Source of the DNA: JAIBJN01 sp963842305
GTDB lineage: Bacteria; Actinomycetota; Thermoleophilia; Gaiellales; Gaiellaceae
NCBI GenBank assembly: GCA_963842305.1
Contig: CAWJFW010000003.1
Span: 1 to 64,000 of the forward strand
Length of the DNA: 64,000 bases
Reading direction: 5' to 3'
Shown: piece by piece, positions 29,412 to 40,005 of the stretch
Position numbering within the stretch: position 1 is the first letter of the stretch
Layout: each line of letters begins with the position of its first letter
Position numbers and translations under genes: made by a program
The notes under the pieces: model-generated
Databases searched by the model: none
Told to the model about the DNA's origin: nothing
The model's input: the letters and a program-made list of their open reading frames with translations, nothing else

Positions 29412-30818
29412 GTGGCCCGCGAGTATCCGACCGTGCTGGACCTCGTCGGCGGAACTCCACTCGTGCGACTGCAGCGGGTCGGGAGCGACCTCGCGCCGAC
29501 GCTCCTCGCCAAGCTCGAGTACCTAAACCCGGGAGGCAGCGTGAAGGACCGGATCGGCCTCCGGATGATCGAGGCAGCCGAGCGCGATGGGAAGCTCCGG
29601 CCCGGAGGGACGATCGTGGAGCCGACGAGCGGCAATACCGGCGTCGGCCTGGCCATCGCGGCGGCGATCAAGGGGTACCGGTGCGTTTTCGTCATGCCGG
29701 ACAAGATCGCCGAGGAGAAGCGCGCGCTCCTCCGCGGGTACGGCGCGGAGGTCGTCATCTGCCCGACGGTCGTTCCGCCCGAATCACCCGAGAGCTACTA
29801 CTCGGTGTCGGATCGCCTCGCCGAGGAGATCCCCGGCGCCTTCAAGCCCGACCAGTACTCGAACCAGGCGAACCCGGAGACGCACTACGAGACCACCGGC
29901 CCGGAGATCTGGGAGCAGACCGGCGGCGAGCTCGACGCCATCGTCTTCTCCGTGGGAACGGGTGGCACGATCTCGGGGACCGCCCGCTACCTCCGGGAGC
30001 AGAAGCCCGAGCTCCTCATCGTGGGCGCCGACCCGGAGGGCTCGATCTTCTCGCAGCCCGACAACGTCCATCCCTACCTCGTCGAGGGAATCGGCGAGGA
30101 CTTCTGGCCGACCACCTTCGACCCCTCGCTCGTCGACGAGTACGTGACCGTCTCAGACGCCGACTCCTTTCGGACGGCTCGGCGCCTGGCCCGTGAGGAG
30201 GGCATCCTGGTCGGCGGCTCGGGCGGGACGGCGGTGTGGGCGATGCTCGAGATCGCCCGACGCTTCGGCCCGGAGGGCACGCTCGCAACCCTGATCCCGG
30301 ACTCCGGCCGCGGGTACCTCTCCAAGCTCTACGACGACAACTGGCTCATGGAGCACGGCCTGGTCGAGCGCGAGGCGGCCGCGCCGACCATCGAGGAGGT
30401 GCTCGCCTTCAAGCGCCAGGAGGGTCCTGAGATTCCGGAGCTGGTCACGGTGGAGTCGCACCAGAAGGTCGGCGACGCGATCGCCCTGATGCAGCGCTAC
30501 TCCATCTCGCAGATCCCCGTCGTGCGGCACGACGGCGCCGTCTCACTCGCGGATGTCGTCGGCTCCATCCGGGAGCGAGGCCTCCTCGACCGGGTCTTTC
30601 GCAGCCACGAGGCTCTCGGCGAGGAGGTGGCGGTCGCCATGGAGCCGCCTTTGCCTGCGGTCGAGATCGAGGAGTCCGTCGACACCGTCTTCGCCGACCT
30701 CTCGGCCGGCAACCCGGCCGTCGTCGTAGCACGCAGCGGCAGGCCGGTGGGCGTCCTCACACGCGCCGACCTCCTCGAGTACCTCGCACGCGGCCGCAGT
30801 CCGGGCATCGGCGCCTAG
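29412..30818 (+). CDS. cystathionine beta-synthase with CBS domain pair
   Basis: PLP enzyme condensing serine and homocysteine to cystathionine. The catalytic domain (about residues 1-320) has the PLP lysine in NPGGSVKDRIG, the substrate loop TSGNTGVGLAIA and the cofactor loop VGTGGTISG. A regulatory pair of CBS domains follows (about 345-465; SISQIPVVRHDGAVSLAD and PVGVLTRADLLEYLA). GTG start at 29412. It is followed 17 bases later by a cystathionine gamma-synthase/lyase, so the two steps of transsulfuration are adjacent. Confidence 0.9.
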   Translation: MAREYPTVLDLVGGTPLVRLQRVGSDLAPTLLAKLEYLNPGGSVKDRIGLRMIEAAERDGKLRPGGTIVEPTSGNTGVGLAIAAAIKGYRCVFVMPDKIAEEKRALLRGYGAEVVICPTVVPPESPESYYSVSDRLAEEIPGAFKPDQYSNQANPETHYETTGPEIWEQTGGELDAIVFSVGTGGTISGTARYLREQKPELLIVGADPEGSIFSQPDNVHPYLVEGIGEDFWPTTFDPSLVDEYVTVSDADSFRTARRLAREEGILVGGSGGTAVWAMLEIARRFGPEGTLATLIPDSGRGYLSKLYDDNWLMEHGLVEREAAAPTIEEVLAFKRQEGPEIPELVTVESHQKVGDAIALMQRYSISQIPVVRHDGAVSLADVVGSIRERGLLDRVFRSHEALGEEVAVAMEPPLPAVEIEESVDTVFADLSAGNPAVVVARSGRPVGVLTRADLLEYLARGRSPGIGA

Positions 30819-30835
30819 CGACGTACACTGCGGCC

Positions 30836-31990
30836 GTGGATTTCGAGACGCGCGCCATCCACGACGGGCAAGAGCCGGACCCGGCCACCGGGGCGGTGAT
30901 CCCGCCGATCTACCAGACGTCGACGTTCGCCCAGGACGCCGTCGGCGTCAACAAGGGCTATGACTACGCGCGGTCCGGAAACCCGACGCGGGCGGCTCTC
31001 GAGACCTGTCTCGCCTCGCTCGAAGGCGCCGACCACGGGCTCGCGTACTCCTCCGGCCTCGGGGCGACGACGACGATCATGCACCTCGTCAACCCGGGGG
31101 ACCGCGTCGTCTGCGTGAACGACGTCTATGGCGGCGTGTACCGCATGTTCTCGCAGATCTACGAGCCCAAGGGCTACGACTTCACCTTCGTCTCCGTCGC
31201 CGACATCGACGCCGGGCTTGCGGAGCATCTGGACGAGCAGACGCGCATCGTCTGGCTCGAGACGCCGACGAACCCCCTCCTGAACGTGATCGACATCCGC
31301 AAGGCCGCCGAGGCTGCGCATGCCGCCGGGGCGCTCGTGGTCGTCGACAACACGTTCGCGACGCCGTACCTCCAGCTCCCGCTGGAGCTCGGCGCCGACA
31401 TCGTCGTCCACTCGACGACGAAGTACCTCGGGGGCCACTCCGACGTGATCGGCGGCTTCGTGGCCACGAACGACCCGACCATCGCCGAGCGCCTGAAGTT
31501 CCTGCAGAAGTCGCTCGGTGCCGTGCCGGGGCCGTTCGACTGCTGGCTCGTGCAGCGGGGCCTGAAGACGCTGGCGCTCCGGATGGAGCGCCACTGCGAG
31601 AACGCCCACGCTGTCGCGGCGCTTCTGTCCGGGCACGCCGCCGTCGAACGTGTTCTCTACCCGGGGCTTTCCGACCACCCCGGGCACGAGATCGCCGCCC
31701 GACAGATGCGGGGCTTCGGCGGCATGATCTCCTTCCTCGCGGGTTCGGTCGAGGAGGCGGAGGAGATCGTCACGCGCACGAAGGTCTGGACGCTGGCCGA
31801 GAGCCTGGGCGGCATCGAGAGCCTCATCGAGGTTCCGGCGCGGATGACACACGCCTCGACGAGCGAGGCGTCCTTCGCCACGCCGGGAAGCCTGATCCGC
31901 CTCTCGGTCGGGCTCGAATCGGCCAAGGACCTCGTCGGCGATCTCGAGCAGGCGCTCGCGGCCGTCGGCTCGGCCTCGCGGACGACTTAG
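30836..31990 (+). CDS. metB: cystathionine gamma-synthase/lyase
   Basis: Cys/Met-metabolism PLP enzyme of 384 residues. Motifs are FETRAIHDGQEPDPATGAV, YDYARSGNPTRAALE, the PLP lysine in VVHSTTKYLGGHSDV (about residue 195) and the C-terminal RLSVGLES. Sequence alone does not separate synthase from lyase; paired with a cystathionine beta-synthase, a lyase role (cystathionine to cysteine) is plausible. GTG start. Its last four bases overlap the convergent lipoprotein gene. Confidence 0.88.
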   Translation: MDFETRAIHDGQEPDPATGAVIPPIYQTSTFAQDAVGVNKGYDYARSGNPTRAALETCLASLEGADHGLAYSSGLGATTTIMHLVNPGDRVVCVNDVYGGVYRMFSQIYEPKGYDFTFVSVADIDAGLAEHLDEQTRIVWLETPTNPLLNVIDIRKAAEAAHAAGALVVVDNTFATPYLQLPLELGADIVVHSTTKYLGGHSDVIGGFVATNDPTIAERLKFLQKSLGAVPGPFDCWLVQRGLKTLALRMERHCENAHAVAALLSGHAAVERVLYPGLSDHPGHEIAARQMRGFGGMISFLAGSVEEAEEIVTRTKVWTLAESLGGIESLIEVPARMTHASTSEASFATPGSLIRLSVGLESAKDLVGDLEQALAAVGSASRTT

Positions 31991-32928
31991 CCGCCGTCCG
32001 GCGCCCAGGCGGGAAAGCCGCCTTCGAGCGACGCGCCGGAGACTCGGCGGAGGCCCGACCCATCGGCCGCGGCGAACGCCACCGCGCCCTCCTCGTCGAG
32101 CGCGATCCACCTGCCGTCGGGCGACCAGTCCGGGAACTTCTGCAGGCGCACGGGGTCGCGAGTGACATTGACTGCCTCGCCGCCTTCGGCGGGCATCACG
32201 AAGACATCGAAGTCCGCCGTCCGCTCGAGGTCGTGGGGCGGAGGCTCGAACCCCGCCGGTGTTGCCCGGGTCGACTCGAACGCGATCGACTCGCCGTCCG
32301 GCGACCAGGTCGGATACATATCGTACGCCGGGCTTTCCGTCAGCCGGCGAAGCCCGCTCCCGTCGGTATCGACCACGAACAGGTCGTAGTTCGGGTCGCC
32401 CGTCGGACCGGCGCCGCCGGCGTAGGAGGAGAACGCAATGCGGCGACCGTCGGGAGACCAGGCCGGGTATTCGCCCCAGATCTCGGTCACGCGCCGTACG
32501 TCGGACCCGTCGACCGCCATCACGAAGATGCGGAGCTCGCCCTCACGGTCGGAGGCAAACGCGATCCGGTCGCCGTCGGGCGACCACGCCGGGGACCAGT
32601 CGTTCCCCGGGTCGTCAGTGAGGTTTCGGTCGTCCGAGCCGTCCGCAGCGGCGACGTAGATCTCGTCGTTTCGGTTGATCCCCGAGCGCGAGTCTCGGTA
32701 GACGATCTGGCGACCGTCCGGCGACCAGTCCGCATCGAGCTGCGGCCCCCTCGCCCGCACCACGAGGCGCCGGGACGAGCCGTCCGCTCCGACCGTGTAG
32801 AGGTCGTCGTTGCTCGAGACCACGAGGAGCCCGGCAGGCGGTTCGACCTCCGCCTCCCCACCGCCACACGCGCCCGCGGAGAAGACGAGGGCGATCAGGA
32901 GCAGCAGCGGGCGGACCGTTCCGCGCAC
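31987..32928 (-). CDS. TolB-like beta-propeller lipoprotein
   Basis: A 313-residue exported lipoprotein (lipobox LVFSAGAC) with six or more PD40/TolB-type repeats, each carrying a WSPDG or APDG motif (for example DADWSPDGRQIVY, SPAWSPDGDRIAFAS, YPTWSPDGESIAFES). It lacks the N-terminal domain of true TolB and there is no Tol-Pal partner here, as expected outside Gram-negatives. Such proteins bind peptides or carbohydrates outside the membrane, but the ligand is unknown. It lies just after the glycosyltransferase on the same strand. Confidence 0.8.
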   Translation of the reverse strand: MRGTVRPLLLLIALVFSAGACGGGEAEVEPPAGLLVVSSNDDLYTVGADGSSRRLVVRARGPQLDADWSPDGRQIVYRDSRSGINRNDEIYVAAADGSDDRNLTDDPGNDWSPAWSPDGDRIAFASDREGELRIFVMAVDGSDVRRVTEIWGEYPAWSPDGRRIAFSSYAGGAGPTGDPNYDLFVVDTDGSGLRRLTESPAYDMYPTWSPDGESIAFESTRATPAGFEPPPHDLERTADFDVFVMPAEGGEAVNVTRDPVRLQKFPDWSPDGRWIALDEEGAVAFAAADGSGLRRVSGASLEGGFPAWAPDGG

Positions 32929-32935
32929 ACCGCGA

Positions 32936-33982
32936 CTACACCTGCTGTGTCTGCTTGGTTCCGGCGAGGACGGCCTCGTAGGCCGCGGCGTAGTCCTCGA
33001 CCATCCGCTCTGCCGAGAAGTGCTCCTCGACCCACCGACGGCATTCGAGCGGCTCGAGTGCGTCGGCTGCCGCCAGGGCGCCCGCCATCTCGTGGTAGTC
33101 GTCCACGATCACTCCGGATCGCCCATGCTCGATCACCTCGGGGACGGCGCCCCAGCGGGTGGCGATCACCGGAGTGCCGCAGGCCATCGACTCGATCATG
33201 ACCAGGCCGAACGGCTCCTCCCACTCGATCGGGAAAAGCGTCGCGCGCGCATTCTGCAGCAGGGCCACCTTCTTGCCGTGGCTCGTCTCGCCGAGGTACT
33301 CGATCCCGTCACCGAGGTGCGGCGCGACGTACGTCTCGAAGTACTCCCGCTCGGGAGGCTCACGCATCTTCCCGGCGATCCGGAGCGGCAGACCGGCGTC
33401 CAGCGCGACCTCGACTGCGCGGTGACAGCCCTTGTCGGGGCTCAGCCGCCCGAGGAAGAGCAGGTACTCGCCACGCTCGGCGGTGACCGGGTAGGCCGCG
33501 AGGTCGAGCGCGTTGTGGCAGTTCGCCACCCACGGGAGATCGGGCTGCGGCTTCCGCTGGTTCAGCGACACCGAGATGAGCCCAACCCCGGGGGCGACCC
33601 GCGCCAGTGAGGCATAGAGGTCGCCGTCGGCACCCACGAGCGGCCCGTGCACGGTGTGGACGACCGGCGTGTCCACGGTCCCGCCCAGGGCTGCTGCCAG
33701 CGGGCCAGAGTGGTCGTTGACGACGTCGAAGTCGTCGGCCCGCTCGTAGCAGGCCAACGCGTGGCGAAGCTCCGGGCCCGTCCGGCCGATGTCGGCGGAC
33801 GGCGCTTCGGCGTACGCCCACGCGAGCGCGGCCTTGGTGGACGAGTCCCCCGAGGCGAAGAGGGTGACGTCGTGTCCGGCCTCCGCAAGGGAGTCGGCGA
33901 GCAGCGAAACCACCCACTCGATCCCGCCGTAGCCCGACGGCGGCACCGGGAACCACACCGGGGAGATGAGCGCGATCCTCAC
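32936..33982 (-). CDS. GT4-family glycosyltransferase
   Basis: GT-B fold retaining glycosyltransferase, 348 residues. N-terminal ISPVWFPVPPSGYGGIEWVV is the classical acceptor-domain start; LLFLGRLSPDKGCHRAVEVA opens the second lobe, and PIEWEEPFGLVMIESMACG holds the EX7E nucleotide-sugar motif. GTG start overlaps the stop of the debranching-type gene, so both are co-translated. Close relatives act in alpha-glucan or trehalose-type metabolism, but donor and acceptor are not readable here. Confidence 0.85.
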   Translation of the reverse strand: MRIALISPVWFPVPPSGYGGIEWVVSLLADSLAEAGHDVTLFASGDSSTKAALAWAYAEAPSADIGRTGPELRHALACYERADDFDVVNDHSGPLAAALGGTVDTPVVHTVHGPLVGADGDLYASLARVAPGVGLISVSLNQRKPQPDLPWVANCHNALDLAAYPVTAERGEYLLFLGRLSPDKGCHRAVEVALDAGLPLRIAGKMREPPEREYFETYVAPHLGDGIEYLGETSHGKKVALLQNARATLFPIEWEEPFGLVMIESMACGTPVIATRWGAVPEVIEHGRSGVIVDDYHEMAGALAAADALEPLECRRWVEEHFSAERMVEDYAAAYEAVLAGTKQTQQV

Positions 33983-36050
33983 GCCGATTCGATGGTGACA
34001 CGTCCGTCCTGTAGGTGCACGTCCCACGCCTTGTCGAACGCCCGCACCCCGGTGAGACGGAGGGAGCCCGCCCAGGATGGAATCTCCTCGTCCGCGGTCG
34101 TGCCGAGAACGTGACGCCGCCGGTCGGGCTCGAGCCCGAGCAAGAGCCGGAGCAGCAGCACCGGTGCGCCCGCGGCCCAGGCCTGCGGCCGCGCGGCCGT
34201 GGGGTACGGAATCGGAAACGGCGTCTCCGTGCGAGAGAAGCCGGCGAACACCTCCGGGAGTTGATGGTCGAAGTAGGAGGCGGCGTTCAGGAGCCGCCTG
34301 ACGATCCGCTGCGCCTCTGCCCAGCGCCCGTAGCGCGCGAGACCCCACGCAATCAGTGAGTTGTCGTGGGGCCAGACGGTCCCGTTGTGGTAGGCGAGGG
34401 GGTTGAAGCCGGCGTCGCCGGCGGACATCGTCCGCACCCCCCAGCCGGACCAGAGCTCCTCGCCCATCAGCTGGTCGACGATCGCATCGACGCGGTGGGG
34501 CGGCACGATCCCGCTCCAGAGCAGGTGGCCGATGTTCGACGTCAGCGAGTCGACCTGCTGCTTCTCCGCGTCGAGCGCCAGCGCGTAGTAGCCGCCGCGG
34601 GCCTCGCACCAGAATGCCTCGTCGAAGCGCGCGCGAAGCTGCGGCCGCCTCCTGCTCCAGCCGGTCGGCCAGCTCGCGCTCGCGCCAGACCTCGCGGGCG
34701 AGCTCGGCGAGCCGGAGCTTCGCGTCGTAGACGTAGCCCTGCACCTCGCACGGCGCGATCGGCGCCTCTGCGAGCCGGCCGTCGTGAAAGAGCTGCGAGT
34801 CGCCGGAATCCTTCCAGGACTGGTTGACGAGCCCGCGCGACGACCGGCGCCGGTACTCGACGAACCCGTCGCCGTCGACGTCGCCGTAGCGGTCGATCCA
34901 CTCGAGAGCGCGGAGCGCCGGCTCGCGGAGGTCGCGGACGAGCCCGGCGTCATCCGTCCAACGCCAGACCTCGGACAGGAGGACGAGGTAGAGGGGCGTC
35001 GCGTCGACCGTGCCGTAGTAGCGCGGGAACCAGGCCTCGGCGCTCTTGCCGTGCCGGACCTCGTGGACGATCTTCCCCGGCTCGGCATCGCTTTCCGGGT
35101 CGTCCTCGCGCGCCTGCAGCTCGGCGAGCACGGCGAGGGCGTTCTGGGCAAGCTCGGGGCCGAAGAGGAGCGTCTGGAGGCACGTGATCACGGTGTCGCG
35201 GCCGAAGACGGTCATGAACCACGGCATGCCGGCGGCGGGGAGCTGGCCAGTGGCGCGAGTGTCCTCGTCCATCCGGAGGGACGAGAGATCGGCAACGGAC
35301 TGGCGGAACGAGTGGGTCAGGTCGTCCCAGGAGCCGCGAAGCTGCGGGACGCGCAGCCGCCAGGCCGCGAGCGAGGCTCGGACGCGCGCGAGCTCGTCGC
35401 CGAAGCGACGCTCGGCCAGCTGCGCCTCGGTGCGCATGCCGTCGGTCGCCGGGATCACGTCCGCCCGCAGCCGCCAGGCCTCGCGCGGCTCGAGCTCGAT
35501 CCGGTAGGTCACCTTCGAGTCCTCGGCCTTGCCGCGCTCGGACAGGACGACCTGCGTCAACCCCTGGAAGCCGTTGTCGCTCGTCGTGAAGACGAACTGG
35601 TTGTCGTCCGCCTCGTAGACGGGGACGACGGCCGGTGGAAGCGGCTCCGCGCGGTCGGGATTGCCGAGCGAGAAGTCGTAGGCTTTGACCGCGAAGATGT
35701 CCGCGAAGTCGTTCCCGATCTCGAGCGTCAGGTCGAAGGCCAGCGCGGCGCTGGGCGTGATTCGAGACGACGAGCTGCTCCTGCATCGAGTCTCCGATGA
35801 AGCGCTCGCGGGCGATCGAGATCTCGTCGTGCTGGAGGTCGCCGACGACGGGGTTTCGCAGGAAGAAGGCGGCGGAGTAGTACTCCACCTTGCGCGAGGA
35901 GAGCTGGAGCGGCCGGGCGCCGTTGATCGTCAGCACCCAGCGCGACAGGAAGCGGGTGTCGTGGGCGAAGAGGCCCATGGTCGGCTCCGAGATGTCGCCG
36001 AGCTCGTCCGAGACGCAGAACGTCGAGCCCTCGAGGATCGTCAACGCCAC
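33979..36050 (-). CDS. glycogen-debranching-type amylo-alpha-1,6-glucosidase (two frameshifts)
   Basis: About 690 residues. The N-terminal beta domain begins TILEGSTFCVSDELGDI and includes GLFAHDTRFLSRW. The alpha/alpha barrel has AAGMPWFMTVFGRDTVITC, GKIVHEVRHGKSA, YYGTVDATPLYLVLLSEV and LVNQSWKDSGDS, all hallmarks of this bacterial family. Breaks near 35762 and 34645 are each repaired by removing one base (NHASAALAFDL and AAALRARFDEAFW). It probably trims alpha-1,6 branches of stored glucan. It overlaps the glycosyltransferase gene by four bases. Confidence 0.85.
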
Positions 36051-36057
36051 GCCGGCG

Positions 36058-36820
36058 CTACTCCTCTCTGACGATCGCGTCCTGGCTCGCCTGCTGGAGG
36101 GGCTTGACGACGATCTCGTCGACGACCATGTGTGGGGGCCGGGTGACGGCCCAGAGGATGCAGTCGGTGACGTCGTCCGGCGTCAGGTAGCGCACGCCTC
36201 GATAGACGGCGTCCTTCTTCTCCTGATCGCCGGCGAACCTGACGTCGGAGAACTCGGTATCGCCGACCATCCCGGGGTCGACGGTCGTGACGCGGATGCG
36301 GCCGACGAGCTCCTTCCGCATGATCTCGTTGAGGACGCGCACGGCCGTCTTCGTCCCGACGTACATGCCTCCGCCCGCATAGGCCTCGCGCCCGGCCCAT
36401 GAGCCGAGGTTGACGATGTGGCCGCGCCAGTCCTCCATGTGCGGGAGCACGAGCCGGGTCATCCGGAGCAGGCCCAGGACGTTCGTCTCGACCATGATCC
36501 GGTCGTCCTCGTTCGAGCCGTCGGCAATCGACGTGCGGCCGAGCGCCAGGCCCGCGTTGTTCACCAGGATGTCGACACGCCCGAGCTGCTGCACGGCTCT
36601 GTCGACGAACGCGCGCGCGCTGGTCGTCGTCGGTGACGTCGAGCGGCGCTGCGACATGCCCCGATCCGGGCAACTCGGAGGCTGCTCGCTCGACGAGGTC
36701 CACCCGGCGGGCGCCCAGCGCAAGCCGGGCACCTTCGGCTGCGAGCGCGCGGGCCGTGGTCAGCCCGATCCCGCTCGAGGCGCCGGTGACGATCGCCGTC
36801 CTCCCCTCCAACGCGGCCAT
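36058..36820 (-). CDS. short-chain dehydrogenase/reductase (one frameshift)
   Basis: Classical SDR, about 253 residues. It has TGASSGIGLTTARALA, VDILVNNAGLALG, the catalytic Ser in LGSWAGREAY and YxxxK as YVGTK. A break near 36612 is repaired by dropping one base (QRARAFVDRAVQQLG). The sequence resembles the YdfG-like NADP-dependent 3-hydroxy acid dehydrogenases. It precedes the debranching gene on the same strand with seven bases between. Confidence 0.85.
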
Positions 36821-36836
36821 CGCGGGAGCCTACGCG

Positions 36837-37076
36837 TTACGACGCGCCGACCGCCGCATCGACGAGGTCGCCGAGATCACCGCCGTGCCGCCCCTGGGCG
36901 AACCCCACGAGATAGCAGAGGAGGGGTGCGTTCGTCCGCTCGCCGCTCTCGTGCGCGGCGATCCGCGCAAGCTCGAGCAGCTCGTCCATCTGGGCGCGCG
37001 AAAGGTCGTAGTCGGAGGCCTCATCGCCCACGGCCCCAGCGAGCCGTGCCCGCGCCTCCTCCAGCCAGCCGTCCAT
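36837..37076 (-). CDS. DUF6457-type small protein
   Basis: A 79-residue helical protein with LLELARIAAHESGERTNAPL and CYLVGFAQGR, a pattern I associate with the DUF6457 family of actinobacteria, which is often found alone or fused to molybdopterin-guanine-dinucleotide synthesis proteins. The role is unknown. It lies 16 bases before the SDR on the same strand. Confidence 0.6.
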   Translation of the reverse strand: MDGWLEEARARLAGAVGDEASDYDLSRAQMDELLELARIAAHESGERTNAPLLCYLVGFAQGRHGGDLGDLVDAAVGAS

Positions 37077-37177
37077 TCCCGCAGCTTAGAGCCCCACGCA
37101 ATGAGGCGCGGTACCACCGGGCAGGGCTGCTCGATGACGCGGCCGCATGACGTTGGCAGCTCTTAGACTCTCGCCCG

Positions 37178-38287
37178 ATGAACGTCGGTGTCGCCAAGGA
37201 GTCCGGGCCCGGGGAATCCCGGGTAGCCGTCGTGCCGGACACGGCTAGACGGCTCGTCGCCGACGGAGTGAACGTCATCGTCGAGCGCGGAGCCGGCGAG
37301 GCGGCAACATTCGCCGACGCCGCCTACGAGGAGGCCGGAGCGCGGCTCGTCTCGGAGGACGAGCTCTACGCGGGGGCGGACGTCGTCTGCAAGGTGCGCC
37401 GACCGTCGAGCGAGGAGGTCGCGCGCCTGCGCGAAGGGCAGGTATTGGTCGCCCTGCTGCAGTCGGTCGACGACCCAGAGCTCGCCGGGGCCCTTGCCGA
37501 GCGCGGAGTAACCGCCTTCTCCCTCGACGCGATCCCCCGCGTGACGCGCGCCCAGCCGATGGACGCGCTCTCGTCGCAGAGCACTGTCGCCGGCTACAAG
37601 GCGGCCATCCTCGCGGCCGAGCACCTCGGCAAGTTCTTCCCGATGCTGACCACGGCGGCCGGGACGATTCCACCTGCGAAGGTCCTCGTGCTCGGCGCCG
37701 GAGTCGCAGGCCTGCAGGCGATCGCCACCGCGAGACGCCTGGGCGCGGTGGTCTCTGCGTTCGACGTGCGCCCGGTCGTGAAGGAGCAGGTCGAGAGCCT
37801 CGGTGCGGTCTTTCTCGAGTTCGACGTCTCGGGCGCCGAGGGAGTTGGCGGCTACGCCGTCGCGCTCGACGAGGACGAGCACCGGCGTGAGCGAGAGCTG
37901 ATCGCCCGCCATGCAGCCGAGTCCGACGCCGTGATCACCACCGCGTTGATCCCGGGTCGGCCCGCTCCAGAGCTCATCACCGAAACCGCGGTGGACGGGA
38001 TGCGCGCGGGCTCGGTGATCGTCGACCTCGCGGCCGAGGCGGGAGGCAACTGCGCCGCGACGAAGCCGGGCGAGACGGTCGTCGTCGACGGAGTCACGAT
38101 CGTCGGGCTCACGAACGTCCCCGCGACGATGCCCGTACACGCGAGCCAGATGTACTCGCGGAACATCCAGGCCTTCCTCGGCCTGATCATCAAGGAGGGT
38201 GCCGTCGAACTCGACTTCGAGGACGAGATCGTCCGCGACACGTGCGTCGCCCACGCGGGCAAGGTCACCCGTGGGGCCGTGGCGTGA
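37178..38287 (+). CDS. pntA: NAD(P) transhydrogenase alpha subunit, soluble part
   Basis: NAD(H)-binding domain I of the proton-translocating transhydrogenase, 369 residues. Features are VGVAKESGPGESRVAVVP, the alanine-dehydrogenase-like KVLVLGAGVAGLQAIATA nucleotide fold, the DVRPVVKEQVESLGA segment and TALIPGRPAPELIT. The alpha subunit is split into two genes here, as in Rhodospirillum and many actinobacteria. The stop overlaps the GTG of the next gene. Confidence 0.92.
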   Translation: MNVGVAKESGPGESRVAVVPDTARRLVADGVNVIVERGAGEAATFADAAYEEAGARLVSEDELYAGADVVCKVRRPSSEEVARLREGQVLVALLQSVDDPELAGALAERGVTAFSLDAIPRVTRAQPMDALSSQSTVAGYKAAILAAEHLGKFFPMLTTAAGTIPPAKVLVLGAGVAGLQAIATARRLGAVVSAFDVRPVVKEQVESLGAVFLEFDVSGAEGVGGYAVALDEDEHRRERELIARHAAESDAVITTALIPGRPAPELITETAVDGMRAGSVIVDLAAEAGGNCAATKPGETVVVDGVTIVGLTNVPATMPVHASQMYSRNIQAFLGLIIKEGAVELDFEDEIVRDTCVAHAGKVTRGAVA

Positions 38288-38589
38288 GTCAGGCGCTCCT
38301 CAACAGCATCACCGTCTTCGTCCTCTCCGCCTTCCTCGGCATCGAGCTGATCTCTCGAGTGCCGGCCCTACTGCACACGCCGCTGATGTCGGGGACGAAC
38401 GCGATCCACGGCATCGTCCTGGTGGGCGCCATGCTTATCGCCGGCTCCGCCGACTCGACGCTGGAGCAGGCACTCGCCTTCGTCGCCGTCGTCTTCGCCA
38501 CGATCAACGTCGTCGGCGGCTTCCTCGTCACCGATCGGATGCTGGAGATGTTCAAGCGCCGGCCCGACCGGCCCGAGGAACCCGAGTGA
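38284..38589 (+). CDS. NAD(P) transhydrogenase alpha subunit, membrane part
   Basis: A 101-residue membrane segment corresponding to PntA2/PntAB, with three or four helices. It shows TPLMSGTNAIHGIVLVGAM, conserved in the channel, and NVVGGFLVTDRMLEMF at the end. GTG starts at 38284 in the preceding stop, and the gene overlaps pntB by four bases. Confidence 0.92.
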   Translation: MSQALLNSITVFVLSAFLGIELISRVPALLHTPLMSGTNAIHGIVLVGAMLIAGSADSTLEQALAFVAVVFATINVVGGFLVTDRMLEMFKRRPDRPEEPE

Positions 38590-39996
38590 TCCTGGCCGTC
38601 TCCCAGACGACGATCAATCTCGCGTACCTCGTCGCAGGGGTCTGCCTGATCGTCGGCATCAAGCGGCTGTCCTCGCCGGCGACCGCGCGCTCCGGCAACG
38701 TGGTCGCCGCGGTCGGGATGACGATCGCGGTGGTCTTCACGCTCCTGAGCCCCGAGATCGACTCGTACTGGCTGATTGCGGCCGGGGTCGCCGTCGGCAC
38801 GGTGATCGGGGTGGCCTCGGCCCGCACGGTGAAGATGACGGCGATGCCGCAGATGGTGGCGCTGTTCAACGGCGTCGGCGGCGGCGCGGCGGCTCTCATC
38901 GCGGCGGCAGAGTTCCATCGGCTCACACCGGCGGTGGGACACGTCCTCCCGGAGCACATGGGAGCGATGCTCTTCTCGGCCCTGATCGGCTCGATCAGCT
39001 TCTCCGGCAGCCTGATCGCCTTCGGGAAGCTGCAGGAGCTCCTGCCGGGACGGCCGATCGTCTTCGCCGGGCAGCAGATCGCAAACGGCATCCTCTTCGT
39101 CGCTCTCGTCGGCGTCGGGATCCTGGCCGGCGCGACCGAATCCGGGATCTGGGCGATCGTGCTCGTGCTCGGAGCGCTCCTGTTCGGCGCTCCTGCTCGT
39201 GCTCCCCATCGGCGGAGCGGACATGCCCGTCGTGATCTCGCTCCTGAACGCCTTCACGGGCCTGGCCGCCGCCTCGACCGGCTTCGTGCTCGAGAACACC
39301 GCGCTGATCATCGGCGGAACGCTCGTCGGAGCCTCGGGGACCCTGCTCACGATCCTCATGGGCCGCGCGATGAACCGCTCGCTCGCAAACGTGCTCTTCA
39401 GCGCGTTCGGCGCGGCGGCGGCGGGCGGCGGCGAGGCGACGGCAGCTGCCGGAGGCGAGGCCAAGAGCTACCGGGAGGTCTCGGCCGAGGACTGCGCCGT
39501 CATGCTCGCGTATGCAAGCCGCGTCGTGATCGTCCCGGGCTACGGGCTGGCCGTGGCGCAGGCCCAGCACAACGTCCGGGAACTGGCTGACCTCCTCGAG
39601 CGCCGGGGCGTCGACGTGAAGTACGCGATCCACCCGGTCGCGGGCCGAATGCCTGGGCACATGAACGTCCTCCTCGCGGAGGCGAACGTGCCCTACCCCC
39701 AGCTCTACGACATGGAGGACATCAACCCCGAGTTTCCGCGGACCGACGTGGCCCTCGTCATCGGCGCCAACGACGTGACCAACCCGGCTGCGCGCGAGGA
39801 TCCCGAGAGCCCCCTCTACGGCATGCCGATCCTGAACGTCGATGCCTCGGCGAACGTCGTCGTCCTCAAGCGCAGCATGAGCCCCGGGTTCGCCGGCATC
39901 GACAACGACCTTTTCTACCGCCCGAACACGGCCATGCTCTTCGGTGACGCGAAGGAGTCCGTGGAGCGCCTCGTGGCGGCCGTCAAGGCCGCCTAG
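38586..39996 (+). CDS. pntB: NAD(P) transhydrogenase beta subunit (one frameshift)
   Basis: Beta subunit of about 469 residues with a membrane part and the NADPH-binding domain III. Landmarks are MVALFNGVGGGAAALIA, GSLIAFGKLQELL, then GYGLAVAQAQHNVRELADLL, IHPVAGRMPGHMNVLLAEA and VIGANDVTNPAA. A break near 39195 is repaired by removing one base, giving LFGLLLVLPIGGADMPVV. The three-gene set links NADPH/NADH balance to the proton gradient. Confidence 0.9.
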
Positions 39997-40005
39997 CACC
40001 CCGGA